A stretch of 6,109 nt of DNA from Nitrosarchaeum sp. (GCA_013140415.1 JABFSW010000072.1:1-6109); one strand, 5' to 3'. Counted from the first letter of the stretch, positions 1 to 5,950 are shown. Notes: generated from the sequence alone by a model not told the origin. A program made the numbers and translations.

Positions 1-193
1 CATTACCCGTTATGGAAGTCATTCCATTTTCAATATTTGCCAATTCAAATAGACTTGGATTGGTAGGAATGGATTTTGAAAATCCTATGACACTAGCATT
101 TAATTTTTGTAACCATAAAGATAACCAACTTCCCTTAAAACCCGTATGTCCTGTGAGAAGTACTTTTTTCTTATTCCAAAATTCTTTATTCAT
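1..193 (-). CDS. rfbG: CDP-glucose 4,6-dehydratase, N-terminal part (runs off the window)
   Basis: Only the first 64 codons are inside the window; the gene continues past position 1. The enzyme is an extended-SDR, NAD-dependent dehydratase that turns CDP-glucose into CDP-4-keto-6-deoxyglucose, the branch point to CDP-linked deoxy- and dideoxysugars of surface glycans. What is visible: a start [15 protein letters not shown] and the Rossmann glycine motif [10 protein letters not shown] at residues 14-23 (G15, G18, G21). GFKGSWL is characteristic of the RfbG branch. A complete family member is about 350-360 residues, so roughly four fifths are missing here. The ATG (193-191) overlaps the TGA of the cytidylyltransferase gene as ATGA, so translation is probably coupled and the two genes share a transcript. 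The upstream gene makes this enzyme's substrate, which supports the call. Confidence 0.9.
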   Translation of the reverse strand, partial: MNKEFWNKKKVLLTGHTGFKGSWLSLWLQKLNASVIGFSKSIPTNPSLFELANIENGMTSITGN

Positions 194-960
194 TCCCAAA
201 TATTCCAAGGAGCTTTTTTAGAATTCCACAATTCTTCCAAGCTGTTTTTATCTCGTAGTGTATCTAGTGGTTGCCAAAAACCTGAGTGCTTGTACGCTGC
301 TAATTGTTTTTCATCTGCTAATTTTTCTAATGGTTTCTCTTCCCAAACTGTTGAATCTCCTTCAATATAATCAAAAACTTTTGGCTCTAATACAAAAAAT
401 CCACCATTGATCCAATTTCCATCTCCAGCAGGTTTCTCCTTGAAACTAGTAATTTTATTTCCAGTTATATCTAGTACTCCGAATCTTCCAGGTGGTTGTA
501 CGGCAGTAATAGTAGCTATGGTTTTATTATTTTTATGAAATTCAATTATTTTTGAGATATTAACATCACTTACTCCATCACCATAAGTAAAACAAAACGT
601 TTCATTCCCAACAAAATTTTTAACTTTTTTGAGACGTCCACCAGTCATTGTTTCTATGCCCGTATCGACTAGAGTAACTTTCCACGGTTCGGCAAACTTT
701 CGATGAACTTCCATTTTGTTATTTTGCATATCAAAAGTTACATCAGATGTATGAAGAAAATAATTTGCAAAATATTCTTTAATCATATATCCTTTGTAAC
801 CACAACATATAACAAATTCATTAATTCCATAAGCAGAATAGCTTTTCATAATGTGCCAAAGTATTGGTTTTCCTCCAATTTCTATCATTGGTTTTGGTTT
901 CAGATGAGTTTCTTCACTAATTCTAGTACCCAAACCACCAGCTAAAATCACCGCTTTCAT
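190..960 (-). CDS. rfbF: Glucose-1-phosphate cytidylyltransferase
   Basis: This cytoplasmic nucleotidyltransferase (EC 2.7.7.33) joins CTP and glucose 1-phosphate to give CDP-glucose and pyrophosphate, the first step of CDP-deoxysugar synthesis. The 256 residues match the usual family length. Visible motifs: the nucleotide-binding N-terminus [13 protein letters not shown] (1-13), followed by [16 protein letters not shown] (21-36); the metal-binding GDG (127-129); PPGRFGVLD (156-164); [11 protein letters not shown] (183-193); and the near-terminal [11 protein letters not shown] (228-238), typical of RfbF rather than of glucose-1-phosphate thymidylyltransferase. The TGA stop overlaps the next gene's ATG. 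The start lies 68 bases downstream of the isomerase gene on the same strand. A weak TATA-like stretch near 1014-1024 could drive it separately with a short leader, or it may be read through from the isomerase gene. Product assignment is firm; the role in a surface glycan is inferred from rfbG. Confidence 0.95.
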   Translation of the reverse strand: MKAVILAGGLGTRISEETHLKPKPMIEIGGKPILWHIMKSYSAYGINEFVICCGYKGYMIKEYFANYFLHTSDVTFDMQNNKMEVHRKFAEPWKVTLVDTGIETMTGGRLKKVKNFVGNETFCFTYGDGVSDVNISKIIEFHKNNKTIATITAVQPPGRFGVLDITGNKITSFKEKPAGDGNWINGGFFVLEPKVFDYIEGDSTVWEEKPLEKLADEKQLAAYKHSGFWQPLDTLRDKNSLEELWNSKKAPWNIWE

Positions 961-1013
961 ATTTGTAAAATTATCATCAAGGCCTCATTAATCTTTCCTA
1001 ATTGATTGACTCA

Positions 1014-1024
1014 CATATTTTTAG
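1014..1024 (-). promoter_or_regulatory. Possible TATA box for the rfbF-rfbG pair
   Basis: The minus strand reads CTAAAAATATG, about 55 bases before the rfbF ATG. A start about 25 bases further on would leave a leader of about 30 bases, unlike the apparently leaderless neighbours. The box lies just past the isomerase stop codon. It is weak evidence, and co-transcription with the isomerase gene is equally possible. Confidence 0.35.
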
Positions 1025-1028
1025 CAAA

Positions 1029-2042
1029 TTACTGTATTCTTTGTTTAATATAATCAATTGAATTTACAGGCGATGGATCAATTTTTAATAGTATGGCCAA
1101 GTACACAGTTGCATAATCTAGAAGATAAATTAGATTAATTATCTTTGATAATATACTCCCTTTATTTGAATGGACTTCACGACAATCAATATTATTTTCT
1201 TTAAAATATTCTTTTAGTACATTCCATCTTTCTTTTGTTTTAATGTAATCATCAGCTCCTTGTAAAAGAATTGGTTTTACATTACTTTCTCTCTCCCATG
1301 AAACAATTCCGTTGTGACAGGCCTCTACTACATCTTCAGCAATTGCATGTATTTTGACATTTTCTTGAAGTGTGTTTTTAAATCTAATTGCAACAGATTG
1401 TAGTCCAAAAGGATAGTATATCATAGGAATGCCAGTAATCCATTCTGCCAGGTTAAGAGACAAATTATTTTTAGTTAGATTTGAAGAACTAATTTTTTTA
1501 CTAGTGTTTTCCAATTCCATTATGGATTCCAAAATATCTTGCTGCTTGATTTCAAGTGTAGAGTGTAACACTTTCAATATGGTATACAAGTAAGAAGTAA
1601 AAGAAGCTCGAGGAGAATGATACTGAGGAACAAGTCTGTGTTCAATTTTATTTTTTGTACAATACTCTAACATCTTTCCTCCTGAAGAAAATGCAATGAT
1701 CTTACTTTTTCTTTTGTAAGCAGAATCTAATACAGTCAAAGTCTCAGCCGTATTTCCTGAAACACTCACAGTAATGACTAATGTATTGGAATCAACTGTT
1801 GTAGGTAAGAGATATCCCTTTACTACATTAACATGAATCTTTGTTTTTGATAAAATAGCTGAAAATATATCTCCGATAGCTCCCGATCCTCCCATTCCTG
1901 CAAATACTATGTGATCAATACTGTCAAAATCAACAGGTTCTTGATTGGATTCAAATGATTCTCGTGCAATTTCTGGCCATTTGTCATAAACTTCGTACAT
2001 TTTTTGTGAGTCATATTTTTTTATAGCAGAAAGATCCAACAT
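1029..2042 (-). CDS. Bifunctional phosphoglucose/phosphomannose isomerase (SIS domains)
   Basis: A cytoplasmic aldose-ketose isomerase that interconverts glucose 6-phosphate, mannose 6-phosphate and fructose 6-phosphate, linking central carbon flow to hexose units for glycans. With the ATG at 2042 the protein is 337 residues. The first SIS domain carries GMGGSGAIGD (49-58) and the phosphate-binding SVSGNTAET (93-101). SPRAS (143-147) follows. The second SIS domain carries LQEN with Glu227 and CHNGIVSW with His243. Those two are 16 residues apart, the spacing I recall for Glu203/His219 of the Pyrobaculum enzyme, and Lys333, four from the end, would match its Lys298. The frame is open upstream to an ATG at 2099, adding 19 residues. 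The 2042 start is preferred because the protein then begins MLDLSAIKKYD as in relatives, and a TATA-like box lies about 24 bases before it. The substrate range (glucose and/or mannose) cannot be read from sequence. Confidence 0.92.
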   Translation of the reverse strand: MLDLSAIKKYDSQKMYEVYDKWPEIARESFESNQEPVDFDSIDHIVFAGMGGSGAIGDIFSAILSKTKIHVNVVKGYLLPTTVDSNTLVITVSVSGNTAETLTVLDSAYKRKSKIIAFSSGGKMLEYCTKNKIEHRLVPQYHSPRASFTSYLYTILKVLHSTLEIKQQDILESIMELENTSKKISSSNLTKNNLSLNLAEWITGIPMIYYPFGLQSVAIRFKNTLQENVKIHAIAEDVVEACHNGIVSWERESNVKPILLQGADDYIKTKERWNVLKEYFKENNIDCREVHSNKGSILSKIINLIYLLDYATVYLAILLKIDPSPVNSIDYIKQRIQ

Positions 2043-2060
2043 CCTAAATTTAATAACTCC

Positions 2061-2070
2061 AATAAAATAT
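2061..2070 (-). promoter_or_regulatory. TATA box of the phosphoglucose/phosphomannose isomerase gene
   Basis: The minus strand reads ATATTTTATT, centred about 24 bases before the ATG at 2042, which fits a leaderless archaeal transcript. It lies inside the longer upstream reading frame, so it argues against the 2099 start. Confidence 0.55.
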
Positions 2071-2103
2071 CTATCTAAATCATAATGCCTATTTTTCAAT
2101 TGA

Positions 2104-2113
2104 TTTTTAAAAA
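2104..2113 (+). promoter_or_regulatory. TATA box of the MtnA-like isomerase gene
   Basis: TTTTTAAAAA is centred about 26 bases before the ATG at 2135, the classic archaeal TATA position for a leaderless mRNA. It shares the 92-base divergent region with the promoter of the isomerase on the other strand; their centres are about 43 bases apart, so the two could influence each other. Confidence 0.6.
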
Positions 2114-2134
2114 GCTTGATTTTGATAGTGATTC

Positions 2135-3193
2135 ATGGACGATACTGTAATTGATTCCTCTTTAAGAACCGTAGAATGGAAAGATAACAAAGTAATTATG
2201 ATTGATCAAACCAAATTACCAAATCAACTGGTCTTTGTAGAATATGATGATTTTAATCAAGTTGCAGACGCAATTAAAACTCTAGTTGTTAGAGGCGCTC
2301 CTGCAATCGGAGTATCAGGTGCTTTTGGTTTGGCTTTGGCATCTTTACAAAGTGAAGCAACTACAAAAGATGGATTAATTTCTGATCTAGAAAAAGCACG
2401 AAAAATTCTATATGAGACAAGACCTACTGCTGTAAATCTGAAATGGGGATTAGATAAAATTATGACAGTTGCAAATTCAGAAAGTTCAGTTGAACAAATC
2501 AGACAATCAGTAATTAATGAAGCTAAAAAAATGGCAGATGAAGATATACAAATAAACAAAACTATGGGAAAATATGGTTCTGTTTTATTTGATAACAATG
2601 ATACTATAATGACTCATTGCAATGCAGGTGCATTAGCTACAGTGGCCTATGGAACAGCATTAGGTGTAATTAGAGCAACAAGAGAAAGTGGAAAAAACAT
2701 CAAAGTAATAGCTACTGAAACAAGACCAGTACAACAAGGCTCTAGACTAACGGCGTTTGAGCTAAAACATGATGGATTTGATGTCAGTCTAATTCCAGAT
2801 ACTGCAGTGGGATATTCTATGGCAAATGGACTGGTAAACAAAGTAATAGTTGGTGCAGACAGAATTGTAAGAACTGGTCATGTCTTTAATAAAATTGGAA
2901 CATACCAAGTAGCAACTATGGCAAAACAACACGGAATTCCATTTTATGTCGCAGCTCCCCTATCCACCTTTGATATGAAAAGTGATGCCAAAGATGTAAT
3001 TATTGAAATGCGAAAAGGAACCGAAGTAACTGGAATTGGTGATAAAAAAACGGCACCTGATGACATTAATGTCATAAATCCCGCATTTGATATGACTCCA
3101 CCTGAACTAATCTCAGGAATAATCACTGAAAAAGGTGTGGCTAAACCACCATACGAAGAATCTATCAAAAAATTATTTGAAGCTAATTATTAG
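2135..3193 (+). CDS. mtnA: S-methyl-5-thioribose-1-phosphate isomerase-like protein (MtnA, eIF2B-alpha-like fold)
   Basis: A cytoplasmic sugar-phosphate isomerase. MtnA (EC 5.3.1.23) opens the furanose ring of 5-methylthioribose 1-phosphate to give methylthioribulose 1-phosphate in methionine salvage; archaeal relatives can act on 5-deoxyribose 1-phosphate. The 352 residues match the MtnA length. Motifs in order: VVRGAPAIGVSGAFGLAL (51-68), RPTAVNLKWG (96-105), MTHCNAGALATVAYGTALG (159-177) with the catalytic cysteine C162, ETRPVQQGSRLTAFEL (195-210), and VIVGADRIVRTGHVFNKIGT (237-256) with the catalytic acid D242. YVAAPLSTFD (271-280) lines the substrate site. The RGAPAIG and full HCNAGAL/GADRI set favours MtnA over ribose-1,5-bisphosphate isomerase or aIF2B alpha/delta. 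No other methionine-salvage gene lies nearby, so the physiological substrate is open. The gene appears leaderless, and the next gene on the strand begins 36 bases after its stop. Confidence 0.9.
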   Translation: MDDTVIDSSLRTVEWKDNKVIMIDQTKLPNQLVFVEYDDFNQVADAIKTLVVRGAPAIGVSGAFGLALASLQSEATTKDGLISDLEKARKILYETRPTAVNLKWGLDKIMTVANSESSVEQIRQSVINEAKKMADEDIQINKTMGKYGSVLFDNNDTIMTHCNAGALATVAYGTALGVIRATRESGKNIKVIATETRPVQQGSRLTAFELKHDGFDVSLIPDTAVGYSMANGLVNKVIVGADRIVRTGHVFNKIGTYQVATMAKQHGIPFYVAAPLSTFDMKSDAKDVIIEMRKGTEVTGIGDKKTAPDDINVINPAFDMTPPELISGIITEKGVAKPPYEESIKKLFEANY

Positions 3194-3197
3194 AAAG

Positions 3198-3206
3198 TTT
3201 TTATTG
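3198..3206 (+). promoter_or_regulatory. TATA box of the DUF59-PqqD gene (and possible T-tract stop for the gene before)
   Basis: TTTTTATTG is centred about 28 bases before the ATG at 3230, in the 36-base gap. The same T-run could serve as an oligo-T termination signal for the preceding isomerase transcript. Either use is a reading of position and composition only. Confidence 0.45.
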
Positions 3207-3229
3207 ATTTTAAAACTGCATTTAACAAT

Positions 3230-3868
3230 ATGAGTACTGTCACTGCACAAGCCATAAAAGATTCCCTAAAGCAATGCATGGATCCCGAAGTCCCGCTAAA
3301 TATTGTGGAAATGGGATTAATCTATGGAATTGATGTGATAGAAAACAATAATGTCAATATCAAAATGACCATGACTACACAAGGATGTCCACTACATGAG
3401 ACATTGGTTCAAGATGTAACAAGATACGCCAAAAAAGTTCCAGGAGTAAATAATGTCAAAGTCGATATTGTTTGGGAACCAAAATGGACGATGGATAGTA
3501 TGACTGAAGAAGGAAAAGCAAAAATCAAAAACATGAGTGCAGCAATGACCACTCCTGCACCAATCAATTATGAAACTGCATTACCTCAAGGAGTTGGTAA
3601 ACTAGTGCAACAAGAAGATGGTTCAATGGTACTAGCTAATGAACATGAACAGGGATTCATGGTTAATCAAGCTATTGTAGACTTTTGGAAGTCATGTAAT
3701 GGACAACGTAAAGTTACTGAACTAGTTGAGATGTTTGCACAACAGACAGGATTACAAAGAAATCAAGTAGAAAAAGAAGTAATGCAATTATTACAGCAAC
3801 TACGTGAAGGTGAATTGATTGCAATCCAAAATCAATCTGATGCACCAAATGTACAATTCAAAAAATAA
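3230..3868 (+). CDS. DUF59 (MIP18/SufT-like) iron-sulfur assembly protein fused to a PqqD-like domain
   Basis: A soluble 212-residue protein with two domains. Residues 1 to about 105 are a MIP18/DUF59 domain: MDPEVPLNIVEMGLIYG (17-33), the TTQGCP turn (49-54) with Cys53, and WEPKWTMDSMTEEGK (82-96), the usual end of the domain. In bacteria (SufT) and eukaryotes (CIA2/MIP18) such domains help insert Fe-S clusters into target proteins. After a linker, residues about 123-198 look like PqqD, a small winged-helix fold that binds leader peptides in RiPP pathways: a strand pair around DGSMVLANEHEQGFMVN (130-146), WKSCNGQRKVTELVEMF (153-169), then an amphipathic helix ending LREGELIAI (191-199). Standalone DUF59 proteins are about 100 residues, so the second domain is a true addition. 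The stop is 2 bases from the convergent SDR stop. Function is inferred: probably Fe-S maturation with a peptide- or partner-binding module. Confidence 0.85.
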   Translation: MSTVTAQAIKDSLKQCMDPEVPLNIVEMGLIYGIDVIENNNVNIKMTMTTQGCPLHETLVQDVTRYAKKVPGVNNVKVDIVWEPKWTMDSMTEEGKAKIKNMSAAMTTPAPINYETALPQGVGKLVQQEDGSMVLANEHEQGFMVNQAIVDFWKSCNGQRKVTELVEMFAQQTGLQRNQVEKEVMQLLQQLREGELIAIQNQSDAPNVQFKK

Positions 3869-3870
3869 TT

Positions 3871-4518
3871 CTAAAAAATATAACTTGAACTTGCACCGTC
3901 AAAATTAATTACAACACCTGAAAGATACTTTATCTTATTTTGAATGATAGCTTTAACAAAATTTCCAATCTCTTCTGGCTCTCCAAGTCTTTTCATTGGT
4001 AGTGATTTTTTATACTCTTCAATGTTTTCTATTAGTTCTTTGGTTCTATCTGTACTGATTAGTCCTGGTGCAATGTTGATGCAACTGATATTTTTTGCTG
4101 CGTAATCTTTGCTTAGAATTTTAAATATTTCACTAAATGCAGCACGATACGCAGATGATATTATTAACTTTGCATTAGGCTCTTTGATTACACTAGAACT
4201 AATCAAAAAAATGTATCCATCATCATTGATTTTGATATTTTGTAAAATTATACAAAATCCCAAAAATAACTGATTGTGATATTTGTTCCAATCCTCTTCT
4301 GTAATATTTGTAAATTCTTTAGCCACAGGTCCGCCTGTATTGAGAACAAGCACATCTGTTTGATTATGAATTTGAACAAATTTTTTCACACTATCCAAAT
4401 TTGATGTATCTATATCATTTTTTGATGTTGCAAACACATCAATTCCTATTGATTTTAGTGACTCTGAAATTGCCTTACCAATCCCTCTAGAACCACCAAG
4501 AACAATTGCTCTAGTCAT
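3871..4518 (-). CDS. Atypical short-chain dehydrogenase/reductase lacking the YxxxK pair
   Basis: A 215-residue Rossmann-fold protein of the classical SDR size. It has the nucleotide-binding GGSRGIGKAI (8-17), which usually goes with NADP(H) because of the basic residue. NTGGP (60-64) stands in for NNAG, a serine cluster at 107-109 includes the likely catalytic Ser, and PG (151-152), MKRLGEPEEIG (175-185) and VINFDGA (203-209) follow. The segment aligning with YxxSK reads SSAYR (121-125): the catalytic Tyr position is Ser and the Lys position is Arg. NAGGP-type SDRs with a changed active site exist in other prokaryotes, so this may be a divergent reductase or a non-catalytic binder; the substrate is unknown. 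It follows the small gene 4544-4783 by 25 bases, but also has a TATA-like box of its own overlapping that gene's stop. Its 3' end nearly touches the convergent DUF59-PqqD gene. Confidence 0.85.
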   Translation of the reverse strand: MTRAIVLGGSRGIGKAISESLKSIGIDVFATSKNDIDTSNLDSVKKFVQIHNQTDVLVLNTGGPVAKEFTNITEEDWNKYHNQLFLGFCIILQNIKINDDGYIFLISSSVIKEPNAKLIISSAYRAAFSEIFKILSKDYAAKNISCINIAPGLISTDRTKELIENIEEYKKSLPMKRLGEPEEIGNFVKAIIQNKIKYLSGVVINFDGASSSYIF

Positions 4519-4540
4519 ATTGTTGTAAGGAATTATTATG

Positions 4541-4548
4541 TAATTAAA
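4541..4548 (-). promoter_or_regulatory. TATA box of the atypical SDR gene
   Basis: The minus strand reads TTTAATTA, centred about 26 bases before the ATG at 4518. It overlaps the TAA stop (4546-4544) of the gene upstream, so the SDR may have its own leaderless transcript as well as read-through from that gene. Confidence 0.45.
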
Positions 4549-4783
4549 TTTCTTTAATCTCTGTAATTGTTCCTAGCACTGAATCCATCTGGATAATGGC
4601 TTTTTTCTCATTCCATCCAAGGGCAACATACCAATCTCCTGCATCTCCATCATATTTTGTCTCTAATGTCTTGATATTTTCTGGTTGAATATCATATTTT
4701 TTTGCAATACCTGAAACAGCTAAAGCAATTGCATCTTTTTCCTTTTCTAGTCTCCTTTTCATTAACCCTATTCCGGGATTCAT
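4544..4783 (-). CDS. Small conserved-looking protein, function unknown (possible PepSY-like unit)
   Basis: I do not recognise this 79-residue soluble protein as a named family. It has a basic, charged N-terminal helix (about 8-30, MKRRLEKEKDAIALAVSGIA), then YDIQPENIKTLETKYDG, a strand with two tryptophans (WYVALGW, 51-57) and two further strands ending TITEIKEI. One helix followed by three strands, with the W-x-V pattern, resembles a single PepSY-type unit, but this is a fold guess. There is no signal peptide or membrane segment. The ATG at 4783 is chosen over the in-frame ATG at 4762 because a TATA-like box lies about 26 bases before it. The SDR gene follows 25 bases later on the same strand, and a divergent membrane-protein gene starts 118 bases away. 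Confidence 0.7.
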   Translation of the reverse strand: MNPGIGLMKRRLEKEKDAIALAVSGIAKKYDIQPENIKTLETKYDGDAGDWYVALGWNEKKAIIQMDSVLGTITEIKEI

Positions 4784-4804
4784 GACATCTCTGATTCTTT
4801 TGAT

Positions 4805-4814
4805 CTAATATAGT
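4805..4814 (-). promoter_or_regulatory. TATA box of the small 79-residue gene
   Basis: The minus strand reads ACTATATTAG, centred about 26 bases before the ATG at 4783, consistent with a leaderless transcript. It is one of the cleaner TATA-like boxes in the window. Confidence 0.6.
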
Positions 4815-4870
4815 TAATTCTCAAAATTACCCACAATGTTTAATTTTTTTATTTGATACATTTACGACAC

Positions 4871-4881
4871 TTCAAATATCG
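4871..4881 (+). promoter_or_regulatory. TATA box of the five-helix membrane protein gene
   Basis: TTCAAATATCG is centred about 26 bases before the ATG at 4902. The 118-base region 4784-4901 is divergent and otherwise holds only A/T-rich runs (for example a T7 run at 4844-4850). Confidence 0.45.
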
Positions 4882-4901
4882 TAATAGATAAGAAAAGTAA
4901 A

Positions 4902-5495
4902 ATGAAATTAATCCAAAAATTTTCAAATTCATCACTTGCAAAAAGTAGCACACTTGTATCACTAGTTTCAGTTCTTGCAGTAATTGGGCCTTTTGTAGTT
5001 GTGTCTGCAGGTTTTTGGGATGCAATATCTCATCTCCAAAAAGAGCCTGAATTCTTTTGGAGTATTCCGCATATTGTAGTTTACACTGGTGTTTCAATAA
5101 CTACTAGTGCAGCAATAATAGGAACTATTCTTTTACTTGGAAACTCTACAAAAAATTCTCTAAAAAATGGAATCATTCTAGTAATTACTGGTTCACTAAT
5201 TCAAATAGTTGCAGGATATGCAGATTCACTTTCACATGATATTTTTGGAATTGACGGTTTACTCTCTTGGTCACACCAACCACTAGAATTTGGTCTAGTT
5301 TTATCCGCATTAGGTGGATTTCTAATATTAAAAAATCTACAAAAAACAAAACTCAAAGTGTTACTTCCTTTCTCTATTATTTCATTTTTATTTTTTACAA
5401 CATGGCTTGTTTTTAACCTAGTTTTGATTTTTGGCCACACAATACAATGTCTTCCAGTCTATGAGATATTCTCATCTGGTTGTTCAATATTGTAA
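4902..5495 (+). CDS. Five-helix membrane protein with a duplicated D-SH-WS-H motif, function unknown
   Basis: A 197-residue integral membrane protein with hydrophobic segments at about 17-37, 57-80, 90-107, 126-144 and 152-177. It has no cleavable signal peptide and no catalytic domain I can name. Two stretches resemble each other. The first is GFWDAISH (37-44) then FWSIPHIVVYTG (52-63); the second is GYADSLSH (105-112) then SWSHQPLEFG (122-131). Each follows a helix end with Gly-aromatic-x-Asp-x-x-Ser-His, and a Trp-Ser-containing segment with His leads into the next helix. Asp40, His44, His57, Asp108, His112, His125 and Glu129 could form a metal or cofactor site near one membrane face. Two cysteines (183, 194) sit in the C-terminal tail. 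I recall uncharacterised prokaryotic membrane proteins with WDxxWH and WSPPH motifs, which may be relatives. The last 37 bases overlap the convergent gene. Confidence 0.8.
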   Translation: MKLIQKFSNSSLAKSSTLVSLVSVLAVIGPFVVVSAGFWDAISHLQKEPEFFWSIPHIVVYTGVSITTSAAIIGTILLLGNSTKNSLKNGIILVITGSLIQIVAGYADSLSHDIFGIDGLLSWSHQPLEFGLVLSALGGFLILKNLQKTKLKVLLPFSIISFLFFTTWLVFNLVLIFGHTIQCLPVYEIFSSGCSIL

Positions 5496-5950
5496 TTTTT
5501 TAATTTCATATACGATGATACAATAATCATTATTGCACCTACCAGTATCATCACACCTGAAGATATCATATTCTCAGAATTTGCATCTCCAAATTCGACT
5601 TGCAGATTTATTTGATTTTCAGATGGATTTGTTATTTTTATAGTATAGATTCCGCTTTTTCCAAAATCAAAATAACCAACAGACATCTTTGTTTGAACAA
5701 TCTCTTCAGATATTATATTCTGATTCCTATCCAAAATCTGAACAAATACTTGATTGCCTACAAATTCTGGCATGAATACTTTGTAGTACCCAATACCTTT
5801 TCCATTAAAATTCAACTCTATATCATGTGAGTTTGTTGATTTTAACACAACTTCTTCAGATATTCTGTCTCCTTGAAGAAAAACAAATGATATCCAAATC
5901 ATTCCAATTACACTTAACACTACACCAATTTTGAATAGAGAAATCTTCAA
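5459..5950 (-). CDS. Membrane-anchored protein with an exposed beta-rich domain, function unknown
   Basis: With a TTG start at 5950 this is a 163-residue protein. It has an N-terminal membrane helix (about 7-26, IGVVLSVIGMIWISFVFLQ), a roughly 100-residue polar, strand-rich region (27-127) and a second helix (128-148, GVMILVGAIMIIVSSYM) before a short polar tail. With both ends on the same side, the middle would face outside. That region (DIELNFNGKGIGYYKVFMP, then GIYTIKITNPSENQINLQV) resembles a GOLD/emp24-like beta sandwich, a guess from pattern only. The frame stays open to 6070 through the tRNA gene; that extension is rejected. The first ATG (codon 17) would cut the first helix, and TTG has an A/T-rich box about 30 bases upstream. 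The 3' end overlaps the convergent membrane-protein gene by 37 bases. No conserved catalytic residues are evident. Confidence 0.72.
   Translation of the reverse strand: MKISLFKIGVVLSVIGMIWISFVFLQGDRISEEVVLKSTNSHDIELNFNGKGIGYYKVFMPEFVGNQVFVQILDRNQNIISEEIVQTKMSVGYFDFGKSGIYTIKITNPSENQINLQVEFGDANSENMISSGVMILVGAIMIIVSSYMKLKNYNIEQPDENIS
5496..5501 (+). terminator. Oligo-T tract after the five-helix membrane protein gene
   Basis: Six T residues directly follow the TAA stop. Archaeal termination can occur at such runs without a hairpin. The tract lies inside the convergent gene. It is short and the base composition is AT-rich, so the call is tentative. Confidence 0.3.

Noticed and set aside
2043..2099. 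Longer start of the phosphoglucose/phosphomannose isomerase at 2099
   Set aside because: The extra 19 residues look unlike the family, and they cover the TATA-like box and most of the divergent promoter region. MLDLSAIKKYD at 2042 is the typical family start.
2257..2598. Antisense 113-codon reading frame inside the MtnA-like gene
   Set aside because: It is a mirror of the strongly conserved MtnA coding strand, with no own start signals or recognisable domain.
2135..3193. Call as translation factor aIF2B subunit or ribose-1,5-bisphosphate isomerase
   Set aside because: Length near 350 and the RGAPAIG, RPTAVNL, HCNAGAL and GADRI set favour MtnA. Those relatives are usually shorter and differ in the N-terminal motifs.
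4849..5097. Minus-strand 82-codon frame across the membrane-protein start
   Set aside because: It lies opposite the membrane-protein coding region and promoter, with no family features; it is taken as a chance frame.
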